This document shows, one piece after another, positions 43,744 to 52,500 of a stretch of DNA of 64,000 nt. Where the stretch lies: NCBI GenBank assembly GCA_946407065.1, contig CAMJMQ010000010.1, positions 23,471 through 87,470 on the forward strand, given 5' to 3'. The stretch's first letter is position 1; the number at the start of each line of letters is the position of its first letter. Source of the stretch: an uncultured Clostridia bacterium (GTDB lineage: Bacteria > Bacillota > Clostridia > Oscillospirales > Acutalibacteraceae). The notes beneath the pieces are model-generated. The model was given only the letters and a program-made list of their open reading frames with translations, did no database searches and had not been told where the DNA came from. A program made the position numbers and the translations under genes.

Positions 43744-44955
43744 ATGGCTAAAATTCAAATGAAAACGCCGCTCGTCGAGATGGACGGCGACGAGATGACC
43801 AGAGTCATCTGGCAAATGTTAAAGGATAAACTCATTCTCCCCTTTGTTGACTTAAAGAGCGAGTATTATGATCTGGGTCTTGAGAAGCGTAATGCGACCA
43901 ACGACCAGATCACCATCGACTCCGCCGAGGCGACAAAGAAATACGGCGTAGCTGTCAAATGCGCTACCATCACCCCGAACGCCGCGCGTATGGATGAATA
44001 CAACCTCAAGGAGATGTGGAAGAGCCCCAACGGCACCATCCGTGCGATCCTCGACGGTACGGTATTCCGTCAGCCGATCCTTGTCAAGGGCATCACCCCC
44101 TACATCCCCACCTGGACAAAGCCCATCTGCATCGCCCGTCACGCATACGGCGATGTCTACAAGAACACCGAAATGATCGTCAAAGAGGGCTCCAAGGCGG
44201 AGCTTTGTGTGACCGATAAGGACGGCAACGAGAGCCGTCAGCTGATCCACAATTTTGACAACTCAGACGGTATCATCCAGGGTATGCACAACCTTGACAA
44301 CTCCATCGCATCCTTCGCGAGAGCGTGCTTCAACTATGCGCTCGATCAGAAGAAGGATGTATGGTTCGCAACCAAGGACACCATCTCCAAGAAATACGAC
44401 CACACCTTCAAGGATATTTTCGCGGAAATATTCGAGAACGAGTATAAGGCGAAATTCGATGAAGCAGGTATCGAATACTTCTACACCCTGATCGATGACG
44501 CTGTGGCGCGTGTGGTACGCTCCGACGGCGGTTATATCTGGGCTTGCAAGAACTACGACGGCGACGTCATGAGCGACATGATCGCGACCGCGTTCGGTTC
44601 TCTGGCGATGATGACCAGCGTGCTGGTATCCCCCACCGGCGTCTATGAATATGAGGCAGCTCACGGTACCGTACAGCGCCACTATTATAAGCACCTCAAG
44701 GGTGAGGAGACCTCTACCAACTCCGTTGCCACCATCTTCGCGTGGTCGGGCGCACTGAGAAAGCGCGGTGAGCTGGATGAGATCCCCGAGCTGGTCGACT
44801 TTGCCGATAAGCTCGAGAAGGCGACTATCGACACCATCGAGAGCGGCATCATGACCGGCGACCTGTATCTGCTGAGCACACTCGAGAACAAGAAGAAGGT
44901 CAACACCGAGGAATTCCTCGACGCGATCCACGACAGACTTGCTACTATTGCGTAA
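43744..44955 (+). CDS. icd: NADP-dependent isocitrate dehydrogenase
   Basis: 403 residues of the eukaryote-like (type II) homodimeric family. The phosphate-binding segment is [13 protein letters not shown], substrate residues lie in [17 protein letters not shown], metal-binding Asp residues in [26 protein letters not shown], and the NADP-binding stretch is [14 protein letters not shown]. (The metal segment spans 26 residues near 254-279.) It follows acn by 80 bases, with an AGGAGG site before the start. It makes 2-oxoglutarate and NADPH. Confidence 0.95.
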   Translation: MAKIQMKTPLVEMDGDEMTRVIWQMLKDKLILPFVDLKSEYYDLGLEKRNATNDQITIDSAEATKKYGVAVKCATITPNAARMDEYNLKEMWKSPNGTIRAILDGTVFRQPILVKGITPYIPTWTKPICIARHAYGDVYKNTEMIVKEGSKAELCVTDKDGNESRQLIHNFDNSDGIIQGMHNLDNSIASFARACFNYALDQKKDVWFATKDTISKKYDHTFKDIFAEIFENEYKAKFDEAGIEYFYTLIDDAVARVVRSDGGYIWACKNYDGDVMSDMIATAFGSLAMMTSVLVSPTGVYEYEAAHGTVQRHYYKHLKGEETSTNSVATIFAWSGALRKRGELDEIPELVDFADKLEKATIDTIESGIMTGDLYLLSTLENKKKVNTEEFLDAIHDRLATIA

Positions 44956-44967
44956 GGAGTAATCACA

Positions 44968-45600
44968 ATGCCAAAAGAAGGCGTTTCCATTCAAGTCATC
45001 AGACGACTTCCCCGTTATTACCGCTATCTTTCCGAGCTGGATTCAGAGGGCATAGAGAAGATATCATCCACCAAGCTCGCCGCCATGATGAATTCCACCG
45101 CGTCCCAGATCCGTCAAGATCTGAACTGCTTCGGCGGATTCGGACAACAGGGCTACGGCTATTCCGTCGCGGGATTACGCGCGGAGATTGGAAAGATCCT
45201 CGGCCTGGATCAGCAACACAACATGATCCTGATCGGCGCGGGTAATCTGGGTAAAGCGATTGCGACACATCTGGATTTTGAAAAGCTCGGCTTTAAGCTG
45301 ACCGCGATCTTTGAGAAGGATGAGTTACTCATCGGCACCACTCTGCGCGGTATCGAGATCATGCCGGACGATCAAATCGAAGACTACGTCAAAGAGCATC
45401 ACATCGATACAGCCGTTTTGACGATGCCGAAGGATGCTGTGGAGAAGATCATCGACAAGCTCTATGCCTGCGGTATTCGCAGCTACTGGAATTTCAGTCA
45501 CTATGATATCTCTAAAAAGTATCTGGACGCTACCGTAGAAAATGTACATCTCAGCGACAGCCTGATGACCCTGTGCTATATGATGAATCAGGATCAATGA
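44968..45600 (+). CDS. rex: Redox-sensing transcriptional repressor Rex
   Basis: 210 residues. The N-terminal winged helix (IRRLPRYYRYLSELDSEG and MNSTASQIRQDLNCFGGFGQ) binds DNA; the Rossmann domain begins with LIGAGNLGKAIA and senses NADH against NAD+; the C-terminal helix is exchanged in the dimer. It begins 12 bases after icd, so it is the third gene of the operon and a likely autoregulator through the site at 41538. Confidence 0.95.
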   Translation: MPKEGVSIQVIRRLPRYYRYLSELDSEGIEKISSTKLAAMMNSTASQIRQDLNCFGGFGQQGYGYSVAGLRAEIGKILGLDQQHNMILIGAGNLGKAIATHLDFEKLGFKLTAIFEKDELLIGTTLRGIEIMPDDQIEDYVKEHHIDTAVLTMPKDAVEKIIDKLYACGIRSYWNFSHYDISKKYLDATVENVHLSDSLMTLCYMMNQDQ

Positions 45601-45649
45601 CATCTGCGAAATGTCGCTTTCTATCCTGTTGTAAACAACAATAAAGCAA

Positions 45650-45679
45650 AAAAGCCGACTCCTGCGGGAGTCGGCTTTT
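45650..45679. terminator. Bidirectional terminator between rex and the ABC exporter gene
   Basis: AAAAGCCGACTCC / GGAGTCGGCTTTT with a four-base loop, near both convergent stop codons. Confidence 0.9.
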
Positions 45680-45693
45680 GTTTTATCATCAGA

Positions 45694-47370
45694 TTATTGA
45701 ACATGGATCTTCTTATCCTCGATCGTGACGGTCTTGTCACAGATCGCGAGGGCTGCCTTTTTGTGCGTAATAATAACGCAGGTCTTGTCATTCAGCTCGC
45801 GCAGGTTATGCAGCAGTTGTTTTTCGGTGGCTTCATCAAGTGCCGACGTCGCTTCATCCAGCAGGATGATCGGCGCACCTGTCAGAATGGCGCGCGCGAT
45901 CGCGACACGCTGCACCTGTCCCTCACTCAATCCCCCGCCGTGTTCGGCGATCACAGTATCAAGCCCCTGCGGCAGCTCCGCGATGAACTCCTCCGCGCAG
46001 GCGATCCGCGCCGCCTCCATGATATCGGCGTCCGTCGCGTCAGGCGCGACAAACGCGATATTTTCGCGCAGGGTTCCGGACAAAAGGAAGTTGCCCTGCG
46101 GCACATAGGAAAAGAGCTTTCTCAGGCTTTTATCCATAATGAGTTTTTCATGATCGGTTTTGAGATAGATCTCACCCGATTTCGGTTGATACACGCTGAG
46201 CAGCAGCTTCATCAAGGTACTTTTACCGATGCCGGAGATACCCTCGATCGCGACAAACTCATACTTATTGATGGTCAGCGAGGTGCTGTCTAAAACGATA
46301 TCGCGGTCAAAGGAGAAGCTGATATCATCAAAGCAGATCGACTGCATATCGCGATAGACCTGTGCCGTATCCACATCGCTGTGCAGGATCTGCTCATCCG
46401 GCATGTTCTCGATCTCCATGATCCTCTCAGCGGATGCCAAGGCGGTGAAGTAGGTCGGAAAGATATTCGCCATGCCCTGGATCGGGGTACGGATCTGACC
46501 GATCAGCGAGGTGATCTGCATCAGAACACCGTAGGAGATCAGCCCGTAGAACAGATTATACGCGCCCCAACCAAGTCCCCATACAAACGCGAATGAGAAC
46601 ACCGCGCTCATACCGGTACCGGTGATGATGGAAAAGATATTGCGCTTTCGCTGAGCGCGATAGGAATCCTCCTGCAGTTCATAGGCGGAGGTTTTCATCT
46701 TATCCTGCGCGTCAAAGGTCTTGATCATCAAAAGAGAGCTCAGACCCTCCTGCATGAAAGAGCGCACCTTGCCTTCTTTTTCCTGCACATTCTTGTGTAT
46801 CCTCTTTGTCACCGGCTTGAACAGCGTCGATATCAAGAACACCAGCGCGCCGCCGACAACAAATACCAAGGCGAAGAGAGGATCGATCCGGATCAGTACC
46901 ACAAAGATACCGATGATCTTGACGATAAAGAACACCAGACTCGGGATGATGGAAACGATCGCCGACGTAACGACGTTGATATCATTGGTCAAGAGGTTCA
47001 TCAATTCACCGGAATGATACTTTGAGATATCGCCGTACTCCTTTGTCATCATCGTATAAAAGAGGTCGGATTTCATGCTCATATCCAGACGCGCGCTGAC
47101 CTTGAAGCCGAAATCGCGTGCCAAAACCAGCGTGATGATCTGGATCACCGTCACACCGAAATAGAGCAATCCGTAGCGGATCACCTCATTGAACGAACCG
47201 CCCTTTGCGCCGTTGACGGCCGCGTCGACCAGCTCACGCGCGTATTCGGTATTATACACGCCGATGAACGCGTTCACTCCGTAGACGATCGCCAATATAA
47301 TAATGTTGATAAACTGAGGCCTTGAGCTGCGAATGATCCAGCTCAAGGCGCTTTTTTGCTTTTTGAACAC
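45694..47370 (-). CDS. ABC exporter, permease fused to ATPase, in a peptide-processing operon
   Basis: 558 residues: six membrane helices in the first ~310 residues, then the ATPase with Walker A GISGIGKST, signature LSEGQVQRVAIARA, Walker B IILLDEATSALDE and the His switch VIITHKKAA. It lacks the N-terminal C39 peptidase of bacteriocin exporters. It is the last gene after a PqqD-like protein, an S24/S26 peptidase and an HPr-kinase-like protein, so its cargo is probably a peptide processed by them; the pair of 46-residue peptides encoded nearby are candidates (inference). Confidence 0.88.
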   Translation of the reverse strand: MFKKQKSALSWIIRSSRPQFINIIILAIVYGVNAFIGVYNTEYARELVDAAVNGAKGGSFNEVIRYGLLYFGVTVIQIITLVLARDFGFKVSARLDMSMKSDLFYTMMTKEYGDISKYHSGELMNLLTNDINVVTSAIVSIIPSLVFFIVKIIGIFVVLIRIDPLFALVFVVGGALVFLISTLFKPVTKRIHKNVQEKEGKVRSFMQEGLSSLLMIKTFDAQDKMKTSAYELQEDSYRAQRKRNIFSIITGTGMSAVFSFAFVWGLGWGAYNLFYGLISYGVLMQITSLIGQIRTPIQGMANIFPTYFTALASAERIMEIENMPDEQILHSDVDTAQVYRDMQSICFDDISFSFDRDIVLDSTSLTINKYEFVAIEGISGIGKSTLMKLLLSVYQPKSGEIYLKTDHEKLIMDKSLRKLFSYVPQGNFLLSGTLRENIAFVAPDATDADIMEAARIACAEEFIAELPQGLDTVIAEHGGGLSEGQVQRVAIARAILTGAPIILLDEATSALDEATEKQLLHNLRELNDKTCVIITHKKAALAICDKTVTIEDKKIHVQ

Positions 47371-47404
47371 TTGTTCCTCCGAAAGAACTTAATGTAGTCA
47401 GTCA

Positions 47405-47448
47405 AGATTGCCGCGGCTCCGAATCATCATCGGAACCTTGCAATGACT
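47405..47448. repeat. Intergenic palindromic repeat, family B
   Basis: GATTGCCGCGGCTCCGA...TCGGAACCTTGCAATGAC, a clear inverted repeat in the 81-base gap between two genes of the same operon. Confidence 0.65.
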
Positions 47449-47451
47449 TTA

Positions 47452-48123
47452 TTACACTCTTTCCAAAATAAAGTCCATATCGTTGACGTCACCGACGCCG
47501 AAGAACTTCACGCGATGCATCACGCGCTCAAGGATGAACAGCGTATGCTTGGTGCGTTCCTGACGGACATTCTGTGACACGGCATGCATGAACAGCGGTA
47601 CAAAATCCTTTGCTTCGATCGCTCTGAGCGAATCAAAACGCTTGCTGTCAACAAACACGATCGATTTCAACTTGAGCTTTTTGCCCGTCACCGAAGCACC
47701 GCCCAGCTCGCCGAACGGCGTGTCGAACACATAGTAATCGTCATCCTGCATGCGGACGCCGGGATAGTGATAGACAAACGCCTTGTCACGCGGGATCATC
47801 AGTGAGAGATCGGTCGATTTGTCATCCGGCGCGGCAAAAAGCGTACACTCGCCGTCGTTCTCCACACCCACCGCACGGATCGGGAACCCATTGAAGTCAA
47901 AGATTGCCCATGAATACAGGGTCGCCATATACAGCGCCTCCACCTTATCGGCGGTCATGCCCTCATATTCCTCCATCATTTCAATCAAGCGGTCATCGCT
48001 CATCTCGAGCGTGATGTTCGGATCCGCCTGATAGTCCACCTCATACCGACGAATGTTCTCGGCAAAGGACGGTGAATTGGTCTTGATTTCTACATTCAAA
48101 TCGGAAATACGATACAAAGCCAT
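47452..48123 (-). CDS. HPr kinase/PEPCK-like protein with degenerate P-loop
   Basis: 223 residues. Members of the HPrK-like family in peptide clusters usually show a Walker A of the form APSGTGKSTH and later a GTPW...KLKSIVFL-type segment. Here the corresponding stretch is LFAAPDDKSTDLSLM, which has lost the Gly residues, while VFDTPFGELGGASVTGKKLK and then LKSIVFVDSKR keep the later pattern, as does the final VPLFMHAV. The fold is therefore likely but ATP-dependent kinase activity is doubtful. In known lasso and related peptide clusters such kinases phosphorylate the peptide. It starts 33 bases after the peptidase gene. Confidence 0.65.
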   Translation of the reverse strand: MALYRISDLNVEIKTNSPSFAENIRRYEVDYQADPNITLEMSDDRLIEMMEEYEGMTADKVEALYMATLYSWAIFDFNGFPIRAVGVENDGECTLFAAPDDKSTDLSLMIPRDKAFVYHYPGVRMQDDDYYVFDTPFGELGGASVTGKKLKLKSIVFVDSKRFDSLRAIEAKDFVPLFMHAVSQNVRQERTKHTLFILERVMHRVKFFGVGDVNDMDFILERV

Positions 48124-48156
48124 AATGATTCTCCGTTCTCGTAATTAGATAAGCTA

Positions 48157-48612
48157 TTATTTACGATCAAATATTTTATGATAGATTCTTCCGCAGAATC
48201 GTCGGAGCCGCTTTTTGAGCATCATGCGGCGGATATAGAAGCGATACGAAAAGTCGGTCACCGAAATCTCTTTTCCGTTATGGGTGAAGGAGGTCATCAG
48301 CGCGAGGACGTCATCATCCCCTACCCCATACTCGTAATCGAGCTGATTATCGCCGCAAAAGATATATTCGCCGCTCTTGGTGAAACCGATCATCCGATGC
48401 AGGACAAGCTGATTGGTTCTGCGGCGCACATAAAACGCGACGTCATACTTTTTCAGCTTATCGGGCTTCTGACAAAAGGTCACCTTATCATGCTTGCCGT
48501 CAAGCATCGGGAGCATACTGGAGCCGGACGGTGTGAAGATGAACTCCTGTCCCCTGTCAAAGCTCTCTTGCATCACCGCGACAAAATCGGCGGGAGCAAT
48601 GAACTCACTCAA
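48157..48612 (-). CDS. S24/S26 family (signal peptidase-like) peptidase
   Basis: About 151 residues. The nucleophile Ser is in FTPSGSSMLPML, and the second conserved block is YDVAFYVRRRTNQLVLHRMI followed by FCGDNQ, as in the small S24/S26 peptidases of clostridial peptide clusters; the His in VLHRM may be the base, as in SipW-type enzymes, since no Lys stands at the usual place. No N-terminal membrane helix, so it should act in the cytoplasm or at the membrane face. I propose the TTG at 48612, overlapping the PqqD-like stop by 8 bases; an internal GTG or ATG about 12 codons later is possible. Confidence 0.72.
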   Translation of the reverse strand: MSEFIAPADFVAVMQESFDRGQEFIFTPSGSSMLPMLDGKHDKVTFCQKPDKLKKYDVAFYVRRRTNQLVLHRMIGFTKSGEYIFCGDNQLDYEYGVGDDDVLALMTSFTHNGKEISVTDFSYRFYIRRMMLKKRLRRFCGRIYHKIFDRK

Positions 48613-48868
48613 TGAGATCAGCCTCGCGGAGCTTTGCGACAAAGCGATCGATATCAGCGGCGGCGGTCGCCTCATCCACCGCGTATTCCTCCAGCATCTT
48701 CGCGATCAGCTCTTCCCTATCGGCGCCGTTTTCCAGAATCCTCCAGAGGAAAGCGCCGCTCTCGGTCAGCTTGATGATTCCGGAAAAATCTACCGCTCTG
48801 GTGCGAACCGGAACTACCACATAGGATCCGGCGATTTTCTTCAATACAAAGTTGTTTTTAATCTTCAT
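48605..48868 (-). CDS. PqqD-like peptide-binding protein
   Basis: 87 residues with the PqqD/RRE winged-helix pattern: MKIKNNFVLKKIAGSYVVVP, then GIIKLTESGAFLWRILENGA and DIDRFVAKLREADLIE at the end. PqqD domains bind leader peptides and present them to modifying enzymes. First gene of the operon PqqD-peptidase-HPrK-like-ABC exporter. The ATG at 48868 follows GGTGG; a longer frame upstream is possible but adds an unlike sequence. No radical SAM, YcaO or cyclase gene follows. Confidence 0.8.
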   Translation of the reverse strand: MKIKNNFVLKKIAGSYVVVPVRTRAVDFSGIIKLTESGAFLWRILENGADREELIAKMLEEYAVDEATAAADIDRFVAKLREADLIE

Positions 48869-49599
48869 AGGATCACCACCAAAATTATAGCCTATCACGA
48901 CAGTTTTTGCAAGTAGCAATTCCTATTTCATCCACGAATTCGAGCCGATCATCAAAAGGTCGACAACAACACCGAAAAGCAACCTCAAAGCATGATCAAA
49001 TCCGGAGATAATAACACCGTAATAAAATATCGCAGAAACACGAATAATAACGCACAAATTATTACACCTGTCAATAATTATTGAAATATTTTTAATTCCA
49101 AATCAGAATATTACAAATTTGTATTATTCTAAAGAAATATTATTACAAAAGAGTTACACAAAATCGTCATTTTGTGCATGTTGCACAAAACAGAAAACGC
49201 TGATTTGACTATTACAACAGGGATTTTTGGTAAACTGCTCTTAATGCATATATGCAGCATATATGCTGCATAAAAGTTTGCTAAAACAGCAAAACAAATG
49301 GGTTTTTCTATGTGTTTTGCGGAATCAATTGGTAATATTTTTATCTGTTATGGTTGTCCGTACGGTACAGTGTACAGGCGCGAAGAACGATGTCAGGCAA
49401 AAAACCGAAATCGCTGATTTTTGTGCAAATCATACAAAAATCACTTTTTCGGAGCAAAGGTCAGTTTTTGTCTTTCATTTGACAGCAAAATGAGGTTCAT
49501 TTCCCTCTTTCGGGAGAAAAACCTCTGTGTCCGTGATCGGAGCGCTTTTGGCTGTATTATATCGGCAACACCTCAGTAACAAAAGGGAGGAATCTTTAT
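48869..49599. other. AT-rich divergent intergenic region
   Basis: About 730 bases between the PqqD-like operon and the first giant gene, clearly more AT-rich than the surroundings. Only one unsupported open frame (49263-49493) is present. It must hold the promoters of both divergent transcripts; I could not fix a convincing -35/-10 pair. The most notable element is the 20-base palindrome at 49252. Confidence 0.6.
49252..49271. promoter_or_regulatory. Perfect 20-base palindrome, candidate operator
   Basis: ATGCAGCATATATGCTGCAT is its own reverse complement, and GCATATATGC is present twice within 21 bases (49247 and 49258). Such a dyad between divergent transcripts is typical of a dimeric regulator's site. 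The regulator is unknown. Confidence 0.5.
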
Positions 49600-52500
49600 A
49601 TGACACAAAAGACCAACCGTTTACATTTCAGCACACGTACTGTCGCGATGGTGCTGAGCATCGTCATGCTCATCGGCTCAATCGCTACCGGTTCCATGCT
49701 GAACACCTTTGCCGCGTATATGAAGGACGCCGCCGCCAAGAGCGACGCGCTCTCTCAGGCTGCCACCGAGGGCGGCGATATCGCGCTGAACGCGATCCCC
49801 TCCGAGGATCAGCCCGATCTTTCCGGCTTTAAGGAGAGCGGTATTGTTCGCGGTTTAAAGCAGAATCTGATTGCTAACGGCGTATCCTTTGCTTCTGATC
49901 CTGCTACTATCACTCGTGATAAAGGCTCGATCGCCGTTACCGGCGCTAATGCCGACCTTGCGTCCACAGGATTTGGTACCAACTTATGGTTTAAGATCAA
50001 AGGCGCATGGGATGATTGGAAGGATCACTGGGTAGAACCCGGTACTACGATCACGATTGATCTTACGAAGCAAAAAGCCGGTTCCGATGTTGAATTCTCT
50101 CTGAATGTCAACGAGAACGGTACCGATTACTATTTTAACTCCGGAGCAAATATCTATACGCAGAATGGCAAGGATTACACATGGAATACCGGCAGCACCT
50201 CTAACAACAAATTCCATGTAGTAAAGCCTTGTAAGATCACCGCTAAACTTGAATGGGTCAACGAAGGCGGCTCTGCTAAGCTGACTGTTACCAATGTTGA
50301 GGAAAGTACCGCGGCACAGGAATGGTACCTCATTGGCGGCGATAACTGGGGCAAATGGGAGACCACTAACAAAGACAATCCCTTCACCCTGAATTCTTCT
50401 ACCGGATACTTCGAGAAGAAGATCACCGTTACCGGTGACACATACTTCCGCGTACATGACGGTACAAAGCAGTATATGATCGGTTCTGCTAACACTGCGT
50501 TAACCGCCAATTTCCAGACAATGTCTGAATACAGCAGCGGAAATGTCGCGCTGGAGGTCACAAAGGGTTCTTATACCCTGCAGATCGACAGCGCTAACAA
50601 AAAGATCCGCGCGCTTGTCACAACGAAATCGACGCTCACTGTCCCGACTGTAGCAAATGCGGTTGTTACTGCTTCTTACAATGGTACGATCGCACAGGAA
50701 GGACAGACGATCACGAATGTTCCTTCCGGCGCTCTGGTCGATATTTCTGTTACTCCCACATCGACCGATACACAGCATTACAAGTGTAGCGGAGTAACCG
50801 GCACTAATAGCGCTACCGTCACCGGCTCCGGTAACAGCTACACTCTTACGATGCCGGCTAATGACGCGAGTTTTAATGTTAGTATTACAACTACAGGAAC
50901 AAAGAGGATCTATTATAATAACTATACCACCAAATACGCGATGGTATCCGCCTACGCATGGTTAGCTGACGCGGACGGTACCGTCACCGCGGAGCCTCTG
51001 GGTCCGTGGGCAGGTTCTACGATGACCAAGATCCCGAACACCAGCACATGGTATATCGACGTTCCCGAGTATGTCACCAATATCACCTTCATCGGTGACA
51101 ATAACGTCAACACCGGTCCTCTTACTTTCCCGACCGATACGAATGACCAGTATAATCCCAACACCAAGCAATGGGTCAAGTATACGGAACGTGATAATGT
51201 GTATACTGTCACCGACGGTACCACCATGAACGATCCTAACCTCTTCACGGGTGTTACCGCTACCTTCTACGACTACTTTGTAGACGGTGAGGCAGCAGCG
51301 GGCAACTGGATCAGCGGTATCAAAACCACTGATCCTAACGAATACGGTGGCGGAAGTAATTTTAAATACGATCCTTATACTACACTGAACGGCGCACTGT
51401 CTCAGTACGCAATAGATAATAGCGTCACTTATCCGCTCTACTTTGGTGACTTTAACCGTAAAAATGTATCTGGCGCAGGTAGCAATTATCATAATTTTAA
51501 TTATCCCGCCAATAACGCGAATGGTTTGGATGCAATGAATAACGCTGTTACTGGTCTGAGCGGTACAACACTGGCGAACTCCAACATCCATTATTATTCG
51601 GGTACCGGCGGCGCGACCCAGAACGGCGCTATCATGGCGATGTTTGACGAGGACTTCCTCTCCGGCGAGAACAATGCAGGAAAGCCCCTCGCAACCATCC
51701 TCCGCTCCTCTACCTTCCCGGTCAGAAAATCGACTGAAGGCGCGACAACGACTTACGAGAATAAATTATATCTGGATCCCGGTGTGTGGAATACTAATAG
51801 TGCATGGTATGCAGCGTATTTCTACGGTAATGGTGATACTTGGAGAAAGTTAGAAGCCGATGGTAATTATTTTTCCTGTGAAATTCCGTCAGGGTATACT
51901 CATGTGATCTTTGTTCGTATGAACAAAGACAAAACTGACTTAAGCTGGGATTCTAAATGGAATCAGACTGAAGATTTAACCTATACGACTGACACTGGCA
52001 GTGCAAACCGTTTATATACCATTACAGGTTGGGGTAGCGATAAATCTCCGTGCACACAAACTGATATTTCATCCGACTACGGTACCACTTCCGGCGGTCA
52101 TACCAAATATGAATACGACAGCACCGGCGGTAAGGATAACGCCTTTATCACCAATATCGATAAATCCGGTAAAACCGCTAAGATCGATTATTATGAGAAT
52201 CAAAACCAGGTAAAGTCTGTATTCGATAAAATGGGCTTCTTCCCGTTCGATTACAACAACATTTCCGGTAAAAAGTCCACGATCTCTGAGAGCGGCTATG
52301 CCGATACGACCAATCATTTCGCGCATGACCAGGGCTTCGGCGTCAAGCTCGAGATCCCCTTCCGTCTGGAAGCGAACGGTTTGAACGCTGATGGAACTCA
52401 TCAGAAGTTCGATTTCTCCGGTGACGACGATCTGTGGGTATTTGTTGATGATAAGCTCGTGCTCGACCTCGGCGGCTCGCACGCGATGACCACCGGTAAC

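Noticed and set aside
49263..49493. 76-residue open frame upstream of the giant gene
   Set aside because: No ribosome-binding site, lies in AT-rich control sequence and begins in the 20-base palindrome.
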